From the NCBI RefSeq assembly GCF_000237925.1, contig NC_031502.1, forward strand, positions 14,310,434 through 14,374,433: DNA of 64,000 nucleotides, in the 5' to 3' direction. The notes beneath the pieces were generated by a model, which had not been told where the DNA came from, searched no databases, and saw nothing but the letters and a program-made list of their open reading frames with translations. Source of the DNA: Schistosoma mansoni (taxonomy: Eukaryota > Platyhelminthes > Trematoda > Strigeidida > Schistosomatidae). Position numbers and translations under genes: made by a program. Positions 52,722 through 64,000 of the stretch are shown piece by piece. The number at the start of each line of letters is the position of its first letter. The first letter of the stretch is position 1.

Positions 52722-54250
52722 TCATGAACCTTAAAAGGTAAGCTCACTAGTGCTAATTAAAAGCATCATGTAACGGGAAGATTGAGATCTCATTGTTACT
52801 GATAATAATGAATATGAAAATTTTTGTATACATAAATGCTCTTAACAACACTTTTAGTCGTTTCTATAAAAGTGCAGTTTATAGCTAAATGTTTCACATA
52901 TTCATTATAGTGGTCTAAATGTTCATTGTTGACAGTTGTGTTTGTAAGTCGTTCATACACTTGACTCAGTTTACGCTGGCCTAATGGAATTAGTAAGATT
53001 CATTTATCAAACATCAGGGTTGAACTATATTTTTTCTATTTTGTTACTTGAATTCAAACATTAAAAATACAATTTCTGATAGCAATCGTTAGAAATCGAA
53101 ATGTTAATCTAGTAAGGTGTGTTAAGTTATTTATAAAAATTCTACCAAAAGTCATCTTACAAATATGTTTTGAAATATCAATTACTTCGTTGTGAAATAA
53201 ATACCCACTCCCCGGTTAATTGCATTATTTTGTGTTAAAAATTCTTAAATGTGGAAACAGGTGTCAAAAATATCAGATTTATGTGGCAGCTTCCTTCATG
53301 TTAGGAGCTCTTGAAATTATCTTTAGAGGCCGATAAAGTGCTGAAAATACGTCTATCTATCAACATTCTTTAAAAATTACCACTATAAATTTGCAAAACG
53401 ACTAGTCGTGTTGTTTCCCTCCGTTTAGTTAATTACCAATTTTATCTTGTTTTTCGGAAGCCTCTATAATATCAAGGCCACGTAACATATTATAAACACC
53501 CATATATTATGTATATAAACTAACCTTGAAAGTAAAACTTCTTCCATAATTCCGCTGTTTTGTTTTTTCTTTTCGGGGTTCAAGAGCAAAAAGTTTCTGG
53601 AAATTAGTGATTCAGGGTCCACGTTTTCAAACACTAGGTGAATCACGTTATGGTAAAAAGAGCATTTATTTCTGTCTCGCTTCACTGTCTAAATTTAAAA
53701 TAATTAGAAATAATGACATACCAAATTACTATCGAATTCCTGTTACGGTAGTATGTATGATCCACTACATTCAGATAAAACACTGCTTTTGAACAGGAAA
53801 TGAAAAAGAAATCAACTTCATTATTGTTTGGAGCCAGTTATACTATATGTCAGCCGTATTTTAATGTTGCAAGAACGAATATATTCGCACAACAAAATCA
53901 GGATCTTTTGTGGCATCGTTGCAGCGTAATTCCAATTTCACTGACCAGTTACTAAGTGACGAGTTTATGTTAAATGATTGTGGTTACTGATAAGAAGTCA
54001 ACTACGTTATGTTTCTATTTATGTAGGTTGAACCAATAATGATTCATCCAGTTCAGATGTCTAACAAATATACTACTTAATAACTACTTGTTGGAATGTG
54101 CTCAAACAAAGGAAACGTCTATGTGATTGGTTGCGTAAATTGGTAGATAGAATTGTAAGTACCATTAAGAGAGAATTGTTCCAGTGAGAGGTATGTCAAA
54201 TATGGTGTATTATGCCAAATTCAGCATAATACCTCAAACGGGATAAATTA
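52722..54250. other. Intergenic, no gene seen
   Basis: AT-rich. Short frames at 53464-53792 on both strands are not convincing. No repeats that I can name. Confidence 0.4.
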
Positions 54251-54289
54251 GCATTCAGTTTTTTAATTCTATGGGACTACATATGTTAT

Positions 54290-54560
54290 AGAAGGTCCAA
54301 TGCAAATTGATCCGGGTCTGAATAAGCGCTCCCGTTTCTTCACCGCTCTTGGAAACATGGAAACCTTTACGCGAAGGTTGCCTCCTAACAGAGTATGTTG
54401 TCCGAGAACAAGTACTGTTAGAACCAGTATTTTGTGTTATAATTTCATTGGCATTACGGACTACATGGGGTTCACCATCACGCGGTTCTGTGCACATTTT
54501 ATCAACAGGAGAACATTGCCGTATTCAAGATAATTTCTCTCTTCTAATAGGTTGTTGAAA
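54290..54560 (+). other. Higher-GC island, unidentified (possible exon or repeat)
   Basis: A 270-bp block clearly richer in G+C than its surroundings. Frames are open on both strands. The plus frame reads SSPLLETWKPLREGCLLTEY then VVREQVLLEPVF and onward to a stop at about 54556. No start, splice pair or domain can be assigned. It could be a single exon of an unseen gene or part of a dispersed repeat. Confidence 0.25.
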
Positions 54561-57224
54561 TATACCGGTGTAGTTTACTCGAATTTCATAGTGATTATAG
54601 TCGAATGTTAGATGTATTGCTAACTTGTCATTAAATTTCGAAAACAAGATAGCTTTCCCAAATCTCATGTGCATTTCAAAGTAATTATTTTCAAATAGTG
54701 TCTAGACATATTCTCATTGAACTCCAGCGGCATTTTAAAGTGCAGAATAAACAACCATGAATCTGGTACATTCTCCATAAGGTATAAAGATACAAACTTA
54801 CTCTTATATATATTAATTTTCGCAGATATATTTTTAGTTACTGAGCATATCGGCTGGAATATGTAGAGTCCAAACATTACTCCAATTTCGTTTAATATTA
54901 CTTTCAAATTCTAACTATCATGATTCCCTTAATTTTCCTTTCGATGTTTGGTTTTATCTTTTATTCATTGATTGCTAATATCAGAAATATAACTGCGTTC
55001 ATTATTTGTTGCTCAAGATCCATCTAATTCTATTTGGTCAACTACATAGGCTTAAACTACTGCCTAACTGAGTAATTTTATAATTATGTCACTCTAATTT
55101 GTTTGAGAGATGTTTAGTCTGCGCGAAATTGGATTCAGTTTTGAATTTCGCATTAAAGTTTTACGAATAAGATCGTAAAATGTTTTGATAGCAGGACACC
55201 AGAATTTGTATAGTGTTTCAGAATCTTACAATTAATTACATATCAGATTTAAAGACGAACCAATGTTTTATTGCAATCAGACCTAACTTTTTGTCTCAAA
55301 TTACCGTCTTAGTCATCGACAATATGCCTATCTTATTAAAGGTTTTGTATTAAAAAGAGCTGTAGTTTTCTTGTATGAGGTTATAATATCTTGATTGGCT
55401 AATCTGGTTGTACTATCATATAATTACCAGTAGTGTAGTAATGTTCTTCATAGCGAAATACAAACTGTGTAGTAGGAGAGCGTCTGTAGCTGTTCTCTTT
55501 TCACTTTAATTGATAAGAAATATTTCTTCTCTGTATTCGTCCTCTCTTAGCTGTCTAAACGCGAATTTTCGTTTTATATCCAATCTGATAATTGAAAATC
55601 AACAATTAAATTCGAACCTATCATAGCACGACTGAGTAGCAATGTCATTCTTAAGAACTTGGATTTCCGGTGGTTTTACGACTCTTATTAGTTCAGACCA
55701 AAAATCAACAATGTAAAATGAGTTCTCTTAATCACTCGTGAATTGTTCTTTCTTAATCCAGGTATGTATATACATTCGATGATAATGAGGTAATATGAAA
55801 TGATTATTTAACTCAATCAGTTTACTTTATTGAACTCATTTGTTAAATTCGACTGTGTGTTTGTCTAAGAAAAAACGTAAGATGATACAAGTCGATTTTA
55901 TGATATATTCCGTATCACTGAATTATAAGGACGAAAAACTGAAAGTTTGTCGAAATCCTTGGGGTTAAAGTTTTCTGTTTCATTTTGCCATTATCTTTTT
56001 GATTTGGACGCTACATAATGCTCATTAACCAACTAAGGACTTACATTTTAAAAGTTATCATTAGTACTTGTGGTTTTGTTTAGAAAATTTCCTACTTTAC
56101 TGAGTGAACTTGCTTCTCTATAATGCACTATCTGTCTACACCGTGAACGCTGTTATAAAACTTTAACCCTAACCAGTGTTTGTAGAATGATTTTTCGAAT
56201 TCATAATCAGTGGTGTATTGATTTATTGAGAAACAATGTTTCATCATGAGGTATGTCCTTAAGATATTCAAAAGTACTGCCATGAGTGTCGGAATTGTAG
56301 GATACGTTAATTCGGTTGTATAATAATCACTTAGCAACACTCTGGATATCCCACGCCGAAATATGAACTTCAATAATATATATTAAAACACAAGAATATT
56401 TGTCCTACGGTTGGTTTCGTGAGGTTTTTTATCGTACTTCTTAATGATATGATGGGATTCTTATTCTCCGAAACAGGAAATATGTCAGCATTACATCTCC
56501 AGTAATCCTATTTGTTTTCATGATATGTTAACCATATCATTGATAAATGCAATCCATTGTTTATAGCGAATTATTTATCTTTAACACAATATGGGACCTT
56601 GGTAACAACTTAGTAACGCCTTATTGTATTTTTAAATATTATGTTATACTAGGATTGAATAGAAATCACATCTAGGTACAGGAATAAAATATGTACACTA
56701 AGAATTTAGAGTAAATACAATGAATGGAATACAATAAGTATGTATATATCGGATGTCCGGAAATACTACAAAAATTAAGTTTTTAATAATAGAGCGGCCA
56801 TGAATTGTTTTATACTGTCCACTACTTAGTTGTAAATAAGTTAATTTTGATAAATATCACTGATCATATCTATAATGGTTACTATAACTTTTTCTACTAA
56901 GAGGTTATAACTAGTTATTGGAAGAGGAAAAAACTACAATAAATGAAGCAATATGAAATACCGACAAGTAAATTTTTGAAAATAATATCGTGCACTATTT
57001 AATACTATTTTTATTACTATCGAAAATGAAGGAAGATTAGTCTGAAAATTGAAAACAAGCTTATTCAATGAGAAATTGAAGTTTCAAACTACAGAGCAGA
57101 ACAAGTTGTCAACTTCTTATTAAATATAGGTAACTAATGCATGTAATACTGATTAAAGGCAAAAAATTGGAATTATAAGTTACCTGCTTTCCGTTGACAC
57201 GATGGAGATCTAATTGAGCAAAGA
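54561..57224. other. Intergenic between the GC island and the channel gene
   Basis: 2.7 kb of AT-rich sequence; small frames at 54665-54907 and 56128-56373 (minus) look like chance. Confidence 0.4.
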
Positions 57225-57230
57225 TTTATT
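57225..57230 (-). terminator. Candidate polyadenylation signal of the channel gene
   Basis: AATAAA on the minus strand, 100 nt after the stop of the Cys-loop channel gene. Confidence 0.45.
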
Positions 57231-57329
57231 AAGAGGAGTACATAAAATTTCTTGTTCATCAAAATATCAGCAAAATGAAGGAATGATTTATGAGGTATTG
57301 AAAACAATATTCATTCATTATTTATCTTT

Positions 57330-58865
57330 CTATTTGTGCTTAACAATCACTAAATAATAAAGCCAATAGAAACAATTGTAAAGTAAAAAACATGCTGGAA
57401 AAACGAATCGACTATAACTATCTATTTTAGACATTGACGCTGGTTTCTTAGCGCGTTGTGGTTCATTTGGTGGTAAAAGGGCATCTTTTTGTGTTGTATC
57501 TAAAGCTGTAAGTGCAGAATCATTGGTTACTAATTCATAAAAAACGCCCTTTGAAACTTTATCTGATTTTCCGGACTTAATATTAGCCATTGACATTAAA
57601 CCTGACTTTGTTAGGCGAACAGACATTTGAGGACTTGGTCTTTCTAGTACAGGGCTATTCTGAATGGCGAAAGCAGCAGCGGCTACCGAGTTGATGTATT
57701 CACTAACTTTCTCATTTGATTTGCTTGAAGCTGAGTATGCTGAGAGCGCAGATGGTCCCCTTTGTGCATATTGTAGTTGGCAAGCAGAACACCACCTTGC
57801 TAGTTCACGTCTAACTAGCTTTCGAACTTCTACCTGCCATTCAGATACTTTTTGACGCCTAGCAAGATGAGAAGCAATGGCAAACTCAAGTAATACTCCA
57901 GAATTAAATGTTATGCATGCTATTGTCCAAATATCAATTGCTTTAATATACGATACCCTTGGAAGGGAACTTGCGTAACTTGTCGACTGAGTTATCACAC
58001 CAAGTAATGTTAACAAACTTAAATTTACTCTGGCTGGAATAGCCTCTAAACTGACCCAAAAGTTTAGCCATGAAACAACCATTATGAGGATATTCGGTAT
58101 ATAGGTACTTGCCAACCAGTAACCCAACTGCCGTTGTAGCGTAAAAGTAGCGTTTAAACATGTGTATTGTCCAGTTGATGTGGAGTACCCACTTGTGCAA
58201 TCATAAGCTCTGACCACTTCAGGTGGGTCAAACTCCGATATCTGCAAATTCTCTGGCAATGTGACAGGTGATATGTTTCTCCACACAAAGCTCACTTGCT
58301 CTAATGTGTATCCATAACTTCCAATATTCATATCGCACTCTTGTGTATCCATAGGGAATGTCCGTAATTCCATCTGACAGGCCATGCGCATGGTGATCTT
58401 CTGACTGTACAATATTTCACCGTTGGGTTGTATGCGTATTAGTAAATTCTCACAAGTCATTTTATGTAATCGGCCTTCCTTACCGTTTCGGAAGAACAAG
58501 TCTGGTAGCCATATTTTTTCTTTGAAAACTGGAGAAACAATGTTTTTTGTATAATGTTTGAATTTCTCAATTTGATCCCAAGCTAGTCTAGGATCATACC
58601 ATGCTTGACGAAGTAACATATCAATAGTGTATTCCATATTACGTACATCTACAGATGTTATAGCTGATACAGATATATAAACTGTTACTACTGTTGTATT
58701 ACGAATAAGTTCTCCAGGGCGAACATGACTCTGATAATTAGCGAATAATGTTTCCACAATTTCATCTCGAATTGAACTAGCATCTAAAACTGCACATTTG
58801 CTGTCGTAAAATATGTATAATGGGCATAATATGAAATAAATTAATTGATGATTATGGATATGCAT
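57330..58865 (-). CDS. Cys-loop ligand-gated anion channel, probable glutamate-gated chloride channel subunit, intronless
   Basis: 511 codons in one uninterrupted frame. Signal peptide about 1-25. The extracellular ligand-binding domain has WLPDLFFRNGKEGRLH (119-134) and the Cys-loop C163-C177. A second disulfide pair, C223 and C236, is the mark of glycine and glutamate-gated anion receptors. TM1 lies at about 247-270, TM2 after IPARV (276-280; the PAR stretch indicates anion selectivity), TM3 at about 310-333 starting from SYIKAIDIW, and TM4 at about 487-508. The intracellular loop is about 150 residues. The whole receptor length is present, so the gene looks complete. It should form pentamers in the plasma membrane of nerve or muscle. 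Exact ligand is unproven; a glycine- or GABA-like specificity is possible. Lack of introns is unusual next to RMC1. Confidence 0.88.
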   Translation of the reverse strand: MHIHNHQLIYFILCPLYIFYDSKCAVLDASSIRDEIVETLFANYQSHVRPGELIRNTTVVTVYISVSAITSVDVRNMEYTIDMLLRQAWYDPRLAWDQIEKFKHYTKNIVSPVFKEKIWLPDLFFRNGKEGRLHKMTCENLLIRIQPNGEILYSQKITMRMACQMELRTFPMDTQECDMNIGSYGYTLEQVSFVWRNISPVTLPENLQISEFDPPEVVRAYDCTSGYSTSTGQYTCLNATFTLQRQLGYWLASTYIPNILIMVVSWLNFWVSLEAIPARVNLSLLTLLGVITQSTSYASSLPRVSYIKAIDIWTIACITFNSGVLLEFAIASHLARRQKVSEWQVEVRKLVRRELARWCSACQLQYAQRGPSALSAYSASSKSNEKVSEYINSVAAAAFAIQNSPVLERPSPQMSVRLTKSGLMSMANIKSGKSDKVSKGVFYELVTNDSALTALDTTQKDALLPPNEPQRAKKPASMSKIDSYSRFVFPACFLLYNCFYWLYYLVIVKHK

Positions 58866-60159
58866 TTGAAGGTAATCATAAGAATTAAAATTAGTTCAGT
58901 CGAAAAGCTAATAAAAGTTATGCTGCCTAAATAGTTAGGCAATACAGCTCATATCAATTTCTGCTTTAGCTAGTTAAGACAGCCAATCGCTATGATGACT
59001 ACCTTTCGCTTTAAGTTAGCAAATCTAAACGATGATTTAATTTGGAGCATTTTGATTGGTTTATCACACTAGGCCAGTTAATAGTTAACCTTCTCACCTG
59101 TATGGTAAAATCATTACAACCACCATTCTGACTAGCCTAGAAAATAAATCTGAAAAATATTTCAAGTTCAGTCTATGGTACTTTCCAAATAAATATCACA
59201 AATCATAGACAGATATGGCTCATTTTGAAAATGACGCTTTCTAAATTCCAACTTGGACGTTTAGTCAGTCTACCAAAATAAATATCTATTATTTTATTAA
59301 TTATTATTTTTAAATGATTATTTTACTCTGAAAAAAACCACTTTTTCTGTCGGTTTTTAAAGGAAAATCGTTATTTTGTTGCTTGAAATCGTTTGACTAG
59401 TTGGACGTGTTTCATAATCAGAGTATGTCTTTTGAGTTCGTCATCAGGGATAGTTGGATTGCGTTTATCTGTGCTCTATGTTGTCCATTCCATGGGGCAA
59501 ATTGATCTGTCGTTCAATAATTAGAAGGAATTACTTGTCATAATTCAAGAAAGATGAAAGACTCTAAGCATACGGTGCCAAGTTAATTATAAATGTATCT
59601 CGCATATAACATACTGATTCTAAAGACTATTAGTAAAAGACTGATTCGTTAATTTCACTATTTATGACTTAAAACTATAGCTTAATAAAAATATTACACT
59701 TTGGAAGCTAGACAACTAGACTATCTAACCAAAAGTACCTATGACCCTCAGTAATAATAGTTCTATTTTTAAAAAATTCGAAGTTTTTGCGAAATCTAGA
59801 CAACACTTATTTCAGTAAACTAAAACTAGATTTCTGAATTTCATTAAGCTGATCGGTATTTGGAAAGGCTTAAGTGTGGTCAGATTAATGTGAAGGGTAA
59901 ATAACAGTTTCAGAAGAATACTAATTATTTTATTGAAGAACGTATGGAATATGTTTTACTTCTCAATAGTTAGTGATATTTGTATGAGTGTGCCTAAATG
60001 GCAAATTCTGTCGTTGCTGCATCTCAGCAACGAACTGTTCGATTTTGTATGTATTTAGACTGTTTTTTTAGAGCATCAGTGAATGTCCATATGTTTTGAT
60101 GAGCAGCATCAATAGGTTGGGTAAAGCCTCTATACTACCACTCTATTTCACTATTAATT
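58866..60159. other. Upstream region of the channel gene
   Basis: 1.3 kb of AT-rich DNA with no recognised gene. The channel promoter should be here, but I cannot point to it; an untranslated first exon is possible. Confidence 0.35.
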
Positions 60160-60417
60160 TTAGGGATATATTCCCAAACTTAACCGTAGACATTCCACAG
60201 TATAACTTAGAAATCGGATCTCCGTGGCATCAACATCTTTTCGGTCTCTCAATCTGGATTTTTCAAAGTGACTTATTAATACTTTGATTTTTTCTCGATT
60301 ATCTGCATAGAATTGTAACTCAGGTAGACTATCAAATACAATTAAGACGTCCGTAGCTCTTACATAAGCTAATTCTGCTAACTGTTCAATTCGCAAAGCA
60401 AAATTTTCATCTGTCAT
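60160..60417 (-). pseudogene. Possible transposase fragment (MULE-like), tentative
   Basis: 85-codon minus-strand frame with FALRIEQLAELAYVRATDVL then IVFDSLPELQFYADN. The pattern LA.V...DV...FD.L. followed by acidic and aromatic residues recalls the C-terminal region of MULE-type transposases. No catalytic residues and no flanking inverted repeats are seen, so this is only a suggestion. Confidence 0.25.
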
Positions 60418-61640
60418 ATAGCGTTGCTGAGAGTTTTCTGATCGATTTAGTTTCTACCATAAATAATTCCTTAAATGGAACGACAATTTTTGTCAAATAC
60501 ATTTGAATATACTTGCCGGAATGCTGATAAAGATGACTATACCTAATCACTCATCAGAAATGACGCATTCAAAATTAGATACGGTTTGTTCACATTGTTG
60601 AAAGTACACGCGCACTAATTCTCATTTTGTCGTTCATTAGGACGTAAACCAGGGGAGTAAACATATTGAATGGTTTAGCATAAATTACATAGATCTAAAT
60701 AAGCAAAGACTGTAAGATGTTGAACGTTACATTGGCATACCAGTGATGACACTGCCTCAATAATTCTAGATTCGGAGTCCGTTAGAGCGGACTGACTTTA
60801 TGACAAACACAAGTTTGCCAAATATATTTGCCAATGAACCGGCTATGCTAAAATTGTGGTTAATTTTCCACTTTACCAGTAATCTTAATTTGTCGCTCGT
60901 TGTAGTTATTTAAAGTGATCTTTAAAAACAGTTGTTATCAAGAATAATAAACAATCCTATTTCCTATTATCTCTTTAACTATGAATATCTGTGATCACTA
61001 AATACCATACTGAAAACCTACAAAATGACCACTAACGAAGATAGTTTACAGGAAGTAAAATGGTGAATGTCTTCAACTAAGGTATATTTTTAAAAAATTG
61101 TAACAGAGTATAATTAATAGGATAGTACTTGTGATTACATTTATTTATTCTTAGGAAACGGTAAACTACAATAATATGAAAATAAGTCTTGTTGGTTGTG
61201 GTCTAGTATAATTCAAATGTGTTTAATATAACAAATAACTGGATGAAGAACACAACTACCCGATTATGACATCAACTAATCATACTCACACAGTATATTT
61301 TATTATTCCTAAGTGGAATTGTTCAGTCGGCTTCTGGAGAACTCTAACAGAGCCTCCAGAGGCTCATAAAGAGCCCCAGCCAATCAGAATACGATGGAAC
61401 ACTCTAGAGTTCCAACGTGGCGTGATACTATTGGTCGGTATCATAATATGTCGTTAATGGATTGGCTAACATCTATTAATACCTATGATTTTCTGTAACA
61501 AGATTGAACCCTGTAGTAATGTGCTTCCCTCACACTTTGTGCCTTTTCTCTGATCTTCAAGTCGGTGTATAGTTCTAGCTCGGGGGTACGGAACTAGCTT
61601 AGGGAAGCGAATATAGCGTTCACAATCGGCCAGACGTAAC
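60418..61640. other. Intergenic, with a GC-richer block at 61310-61640
   Basis: No gene recognised. The block at 61310-61640 contains GAGCCTCCAGAGGCTC (a perfect short palindrome), CTCTAGAG and CATAAAGAGCC. Its composition and position beside a gag relic suggest LTR or repeat sequence, but a partner copy is not in the window. Confidence 0.3.
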
Positions 61641-61674
61641 ACGGTCCCCTCCTCGATTATCTCGTGTTTGACTC

Positions 61675-61715
61675 CGAGTATCGTGTGCTTGGGACCAATA
61701 CCACTACATATTTGT
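61675..61715 (+). repeat. Partial copy of the LTR-like repeat
   Basis: GAGTATCGTGTG then GGGACCAATACCACTACAT matches the right end of the repeats at 3350-3680 and 7227-7556. Confidence 0.4.
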
Positions 61716-61729
61716 CAGATCTGTGCCAA

Positions 61730-62330
61730 GCTCTGTAACCGGCCTTACAATTCTCTGTTGAATCATTTCGTATATTGCCACGAAAATAGAAGCCATTATT
61801 AAACAAATATGAGCTTGAGCGACTCCAGGAGTGTAGTTTATCAGGATGAATAAGAGAAGTATCAGGAATTTTCACGGACTAAAAATCAAGCTTATTCACT
61901 GCTTCATAGTTAATACATGCTGTTTTTATTTCTTGAGATGAACTCTTGAGCTTCCGAAATAATCCTCTTTCCGAATTCAGAATATTTATGCCAGTGAATG
62001 GCCGATAACTCAGTTGAGTTTCTAATCGGTCTCCAAAACTGCACCTTACGGCCTGCTTATGTAATTCAAGTATAAAGTCTTTAATTTTCTGATATTTTGT
62101 CCCATAATTTTATGAATTTTTGATCCTTATGCATTCAAAGCGAACACATTGCATATGACCAAGTAGTATCCCCTTGAGAGATTCATATGACAATGAAGTC
62201 GGTTTCTCTGGAAAAGCCAGATGCTTTAGCAGATTATGAGTTTCTTCGCGGATGTACATCAGGAAAGGAGCTGTGAATTTATCATCTTTATTATCTTTTA
62301 TAGTCATGCACCAGATTTCAAACCGCTATA
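61730..62330 (-). pseudogene. Decayed Ty3/gypsy gag fragment related to the compact element
   Basis: On the minus strand, FEIWCMTIKDNKDDKFTAPF then LMYIREETHNLL, LAFPEKPTSLSYESLKGILL and GHMQC align with residues 20-80 of the Gag-like protein at 50806. Further on (to about 61730) the sequence can be followed through a ruined knuckle region. Stops interrupt it, and no LTR pair was found. Confidence 0.65.
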
Positions 62331-63760
62331 AGTTCAAAGGAATCGTCAGTTATTGCAAATACTGCAGTACTCCCTGAAGAAACGTTAATTAACACGGTAG
62401 ATACAGGTCTAAGAAAGAGCCAGCGCAAAAGCTAACTATCTCTATTTCTTTCCAACTGTCTACACAACTATTAGCTACCAATTATTACAACTTTCAACTA
62501 TTCTGTCCTTAATAGCTTTCAAAAGAACAGTTATATTCATCCTACCACTTGTTACCAATTAATTGTGACACAACATCATTTCAATAACCGACTTTCGTAA
62601 CAGTTAAAATTTTTTTCAATTCATTACCATCATTTTATTTTACTATAGACTATTGTAACTCATGAAATTAACTATAAAAACGTTTTTCCTGAAAAGCTCT
62701 CATGCTCCTTCAATGACTCAACAGGCCTCTTTCGTCATAAAAGTTCCTTTTTTAGCGCCAGCGGCAGACATTAATTTTAACTGTGTCCATTTGTCTACTT
62801 AGATACCAAAACACAGTACGATAAATATTTATAAACGTTCAAACACACAAACCCTTTATTTACTTTTCTGTTAATAGACAAATTACCAGACAGGCTCACT
62901 AAATCACCTACAATCTCGCTATTTTCAGCTGCCCGCTAACTAAACGAAATCTCTTTGCAGACAGAACAAAACTGTACTGAATAAGAACGGTAAATAAAAT
63001 ATGTTTGCAATTAGTGATAAAGCAATAAGAAACACCTATTCTGATGCGACGAAAAAAGAAGTCTGAACATCAGATCTTGAGTGACCCAAATGAGTTTCTG
63101 GGAAGTATTCGGCGTACTGACTTTACAGAACCACCAAAATGTGTAAGCTGTCAGTGATTAGAAATTTACACCATTGGATAAATAGTGTGTTCTTTTACTG
63201 TCCCGTTAACACACGTCTCACAGTCCCTGGGCATGAGCATCTTAGTCTACTTTTTGTCAATATCATTTATTTATCCAGAAATTATTGATGCTGCATCTTA
63301 CTATCACGACCCGTACAGTGTTTCTGTTGCCTGTTCTTCGCTCGAAGCAACGCAGGAACTGACTAATCACTGAGGAAGTTTCTTGAGTCAGAAAAGAAAA
63401 GTGAACACGTTTTCCAACGAAATTCGTGTCCAGTCAAACAACTAAGTAAAGTGACAAGCATCCACTATTTGTTTTAAATCGCAAACATCAAGGTAACGAT
63501 TTATCAGATCCCTTTGATCCTCCATCGCGAACAAATAATACTGCAACTCGCTACCTCAATAGCATTTACATTCACAGCATCCCTCGAGGAAAATTATGTA
63601 ACTCCCAGACTTTTCATGATTCACTTAGTTTTATTTATTTACAACGGAGCAATATTTGTCTGGGAGATTTGCCTGGGGAAAACGCTTCATGCCTCATATC
63701 TAACACATCCTGTGGATACGGATGCTTCCAAAATGAGTAGTATACATAACTCATCGTATT
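62331..63760. other. No gene seen
   Basis: AT-rich sequence. Frames at 63185-63373 and 63514-63762 have no recognisable domain or splice context. Confidence 0.35.
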
Positions 63761-63764
63761 AAAT

Positions 63765-63885
63765 ACATCAGTGTCTGAAATTAGCTGAGGTCTAAGGGAT
63801 TCGAACTCTGATTCCGTTGGCTTCTGCATCGATGAATTATAGCGATAGGCCAATTCACTGCATTAATGGCTGCAGTTCATGTGTC
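63765..63885 (-). repeat. Possible tRNA-derived SINE (B-box-like motif)
   Basis: The minus strand contains AGAGTTCGAATCCCTTAG, which fits the RNA polymerase III B box (GGTTCGANNCC). A TGGCCTATCGC stretch about 45 nt upstream may be a worn A box. No tRNA cloverleaf can be drawn, so this is not a tRNA gene. Confidence 0.35.
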
Positions 63886-64000
63886 TACAAATTAAAGTTC
63901 AGTATCCATCTGTCTCCTTGGAAAATATAAATACTAGACAACTGCATTTTGATGAAGCACTGGGTGAAATAGCCTGAAACAATTACTGCACTTACATCCT

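Noticed and set aside
63765-63885. A tRNA gene
   Set aside because: A B-box-like GTTCGAATCC is present, but no acceptor, D or anticodon stem can be paired, so only a SINE-like repeat is suggested.
1-64000. CRISPR arrays, operons, ribosome binding sites or prokaryotic features
   Set aside because: Spliced genes, SINE/RTE/LTR elements and base composition show eukaryotic nuclear DNA. No regularly spaced short repeats were seen.

Overview
The window looks like AT-rich nuclear DNA from a blood fluke (Schistosomatidae, most likely a Schistosoma species). This is inferred from the repeats (RTE, CR1-like and Ty3/gypsy elements of schistosome type, plus hammerhead-ribozyme SINE relics of the Sm-alpha kind) and from a gene whose introns near the 5' end include several of only 33-59 nt. 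Two host genes are recognisable; nearly everything else is transposable-element sequence of different ages.

Layout. 1-8.1 kb: decayed CR1-like retrotransposon pieces, a degenerate tandem repeat and two LTR-like repeats. 8176-13496 (minus): an almost intact Ty3/gypsy element with LTRs that look identical, a 4-bp target duplication, gag and pol in different frames with a convincing -1 frameshift signal, and an altered reverse-transcriptase active site. 14105-50346 (plus): one host gene of about 19 small exons spread over 36 kb, read by me as RMC1 (Mic1/C18orf8; Bulli in flies), the third subunit of the MON1-CCZ1 Rab7 activator. Its exons are too short to show up as long reading frames; I assembled them from splice sites, phase and similarity to the family. 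Its introns hold a full-length, open, TSD-flanked RTE element (21825-25733), a second 5'-truncated copy nested in a different non-LTR element (26945-30488), a decayed RTE nested in an older relative (43735-48865), an antisense RTE relic with a 200-nt assembly gap, and hammerhead-ribozyme relics.

50617-52716 (plus), about 270 bp past the RMC1 stop: a compact 2.1-kb LTR element with identical 166-bp LTRs and a 5-bp target duplication. It carries a Gag-like zinc-knuckle ORF but no protease, reverse transcriptase, RNase H or integrase core. It looks like a recently mobile non-autonomous gag-only (TR-GAG-like) element and is the most novel object here. 57330-58865 (minus): an intronless 511-residue Cys-loop anion channel, most like glutamate-gated chloride channels. 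59-64 kb: mostly unassigned sequence with a decayed gag fragment related to the compact element and a possible tRNA-derived SINE.

The youngest insertions sit in the 5' flank, the largest intron and the 3' flank of RMC1, so transcription of that gene may pass through or beside several retroelement promoters and polyadenylation sites.
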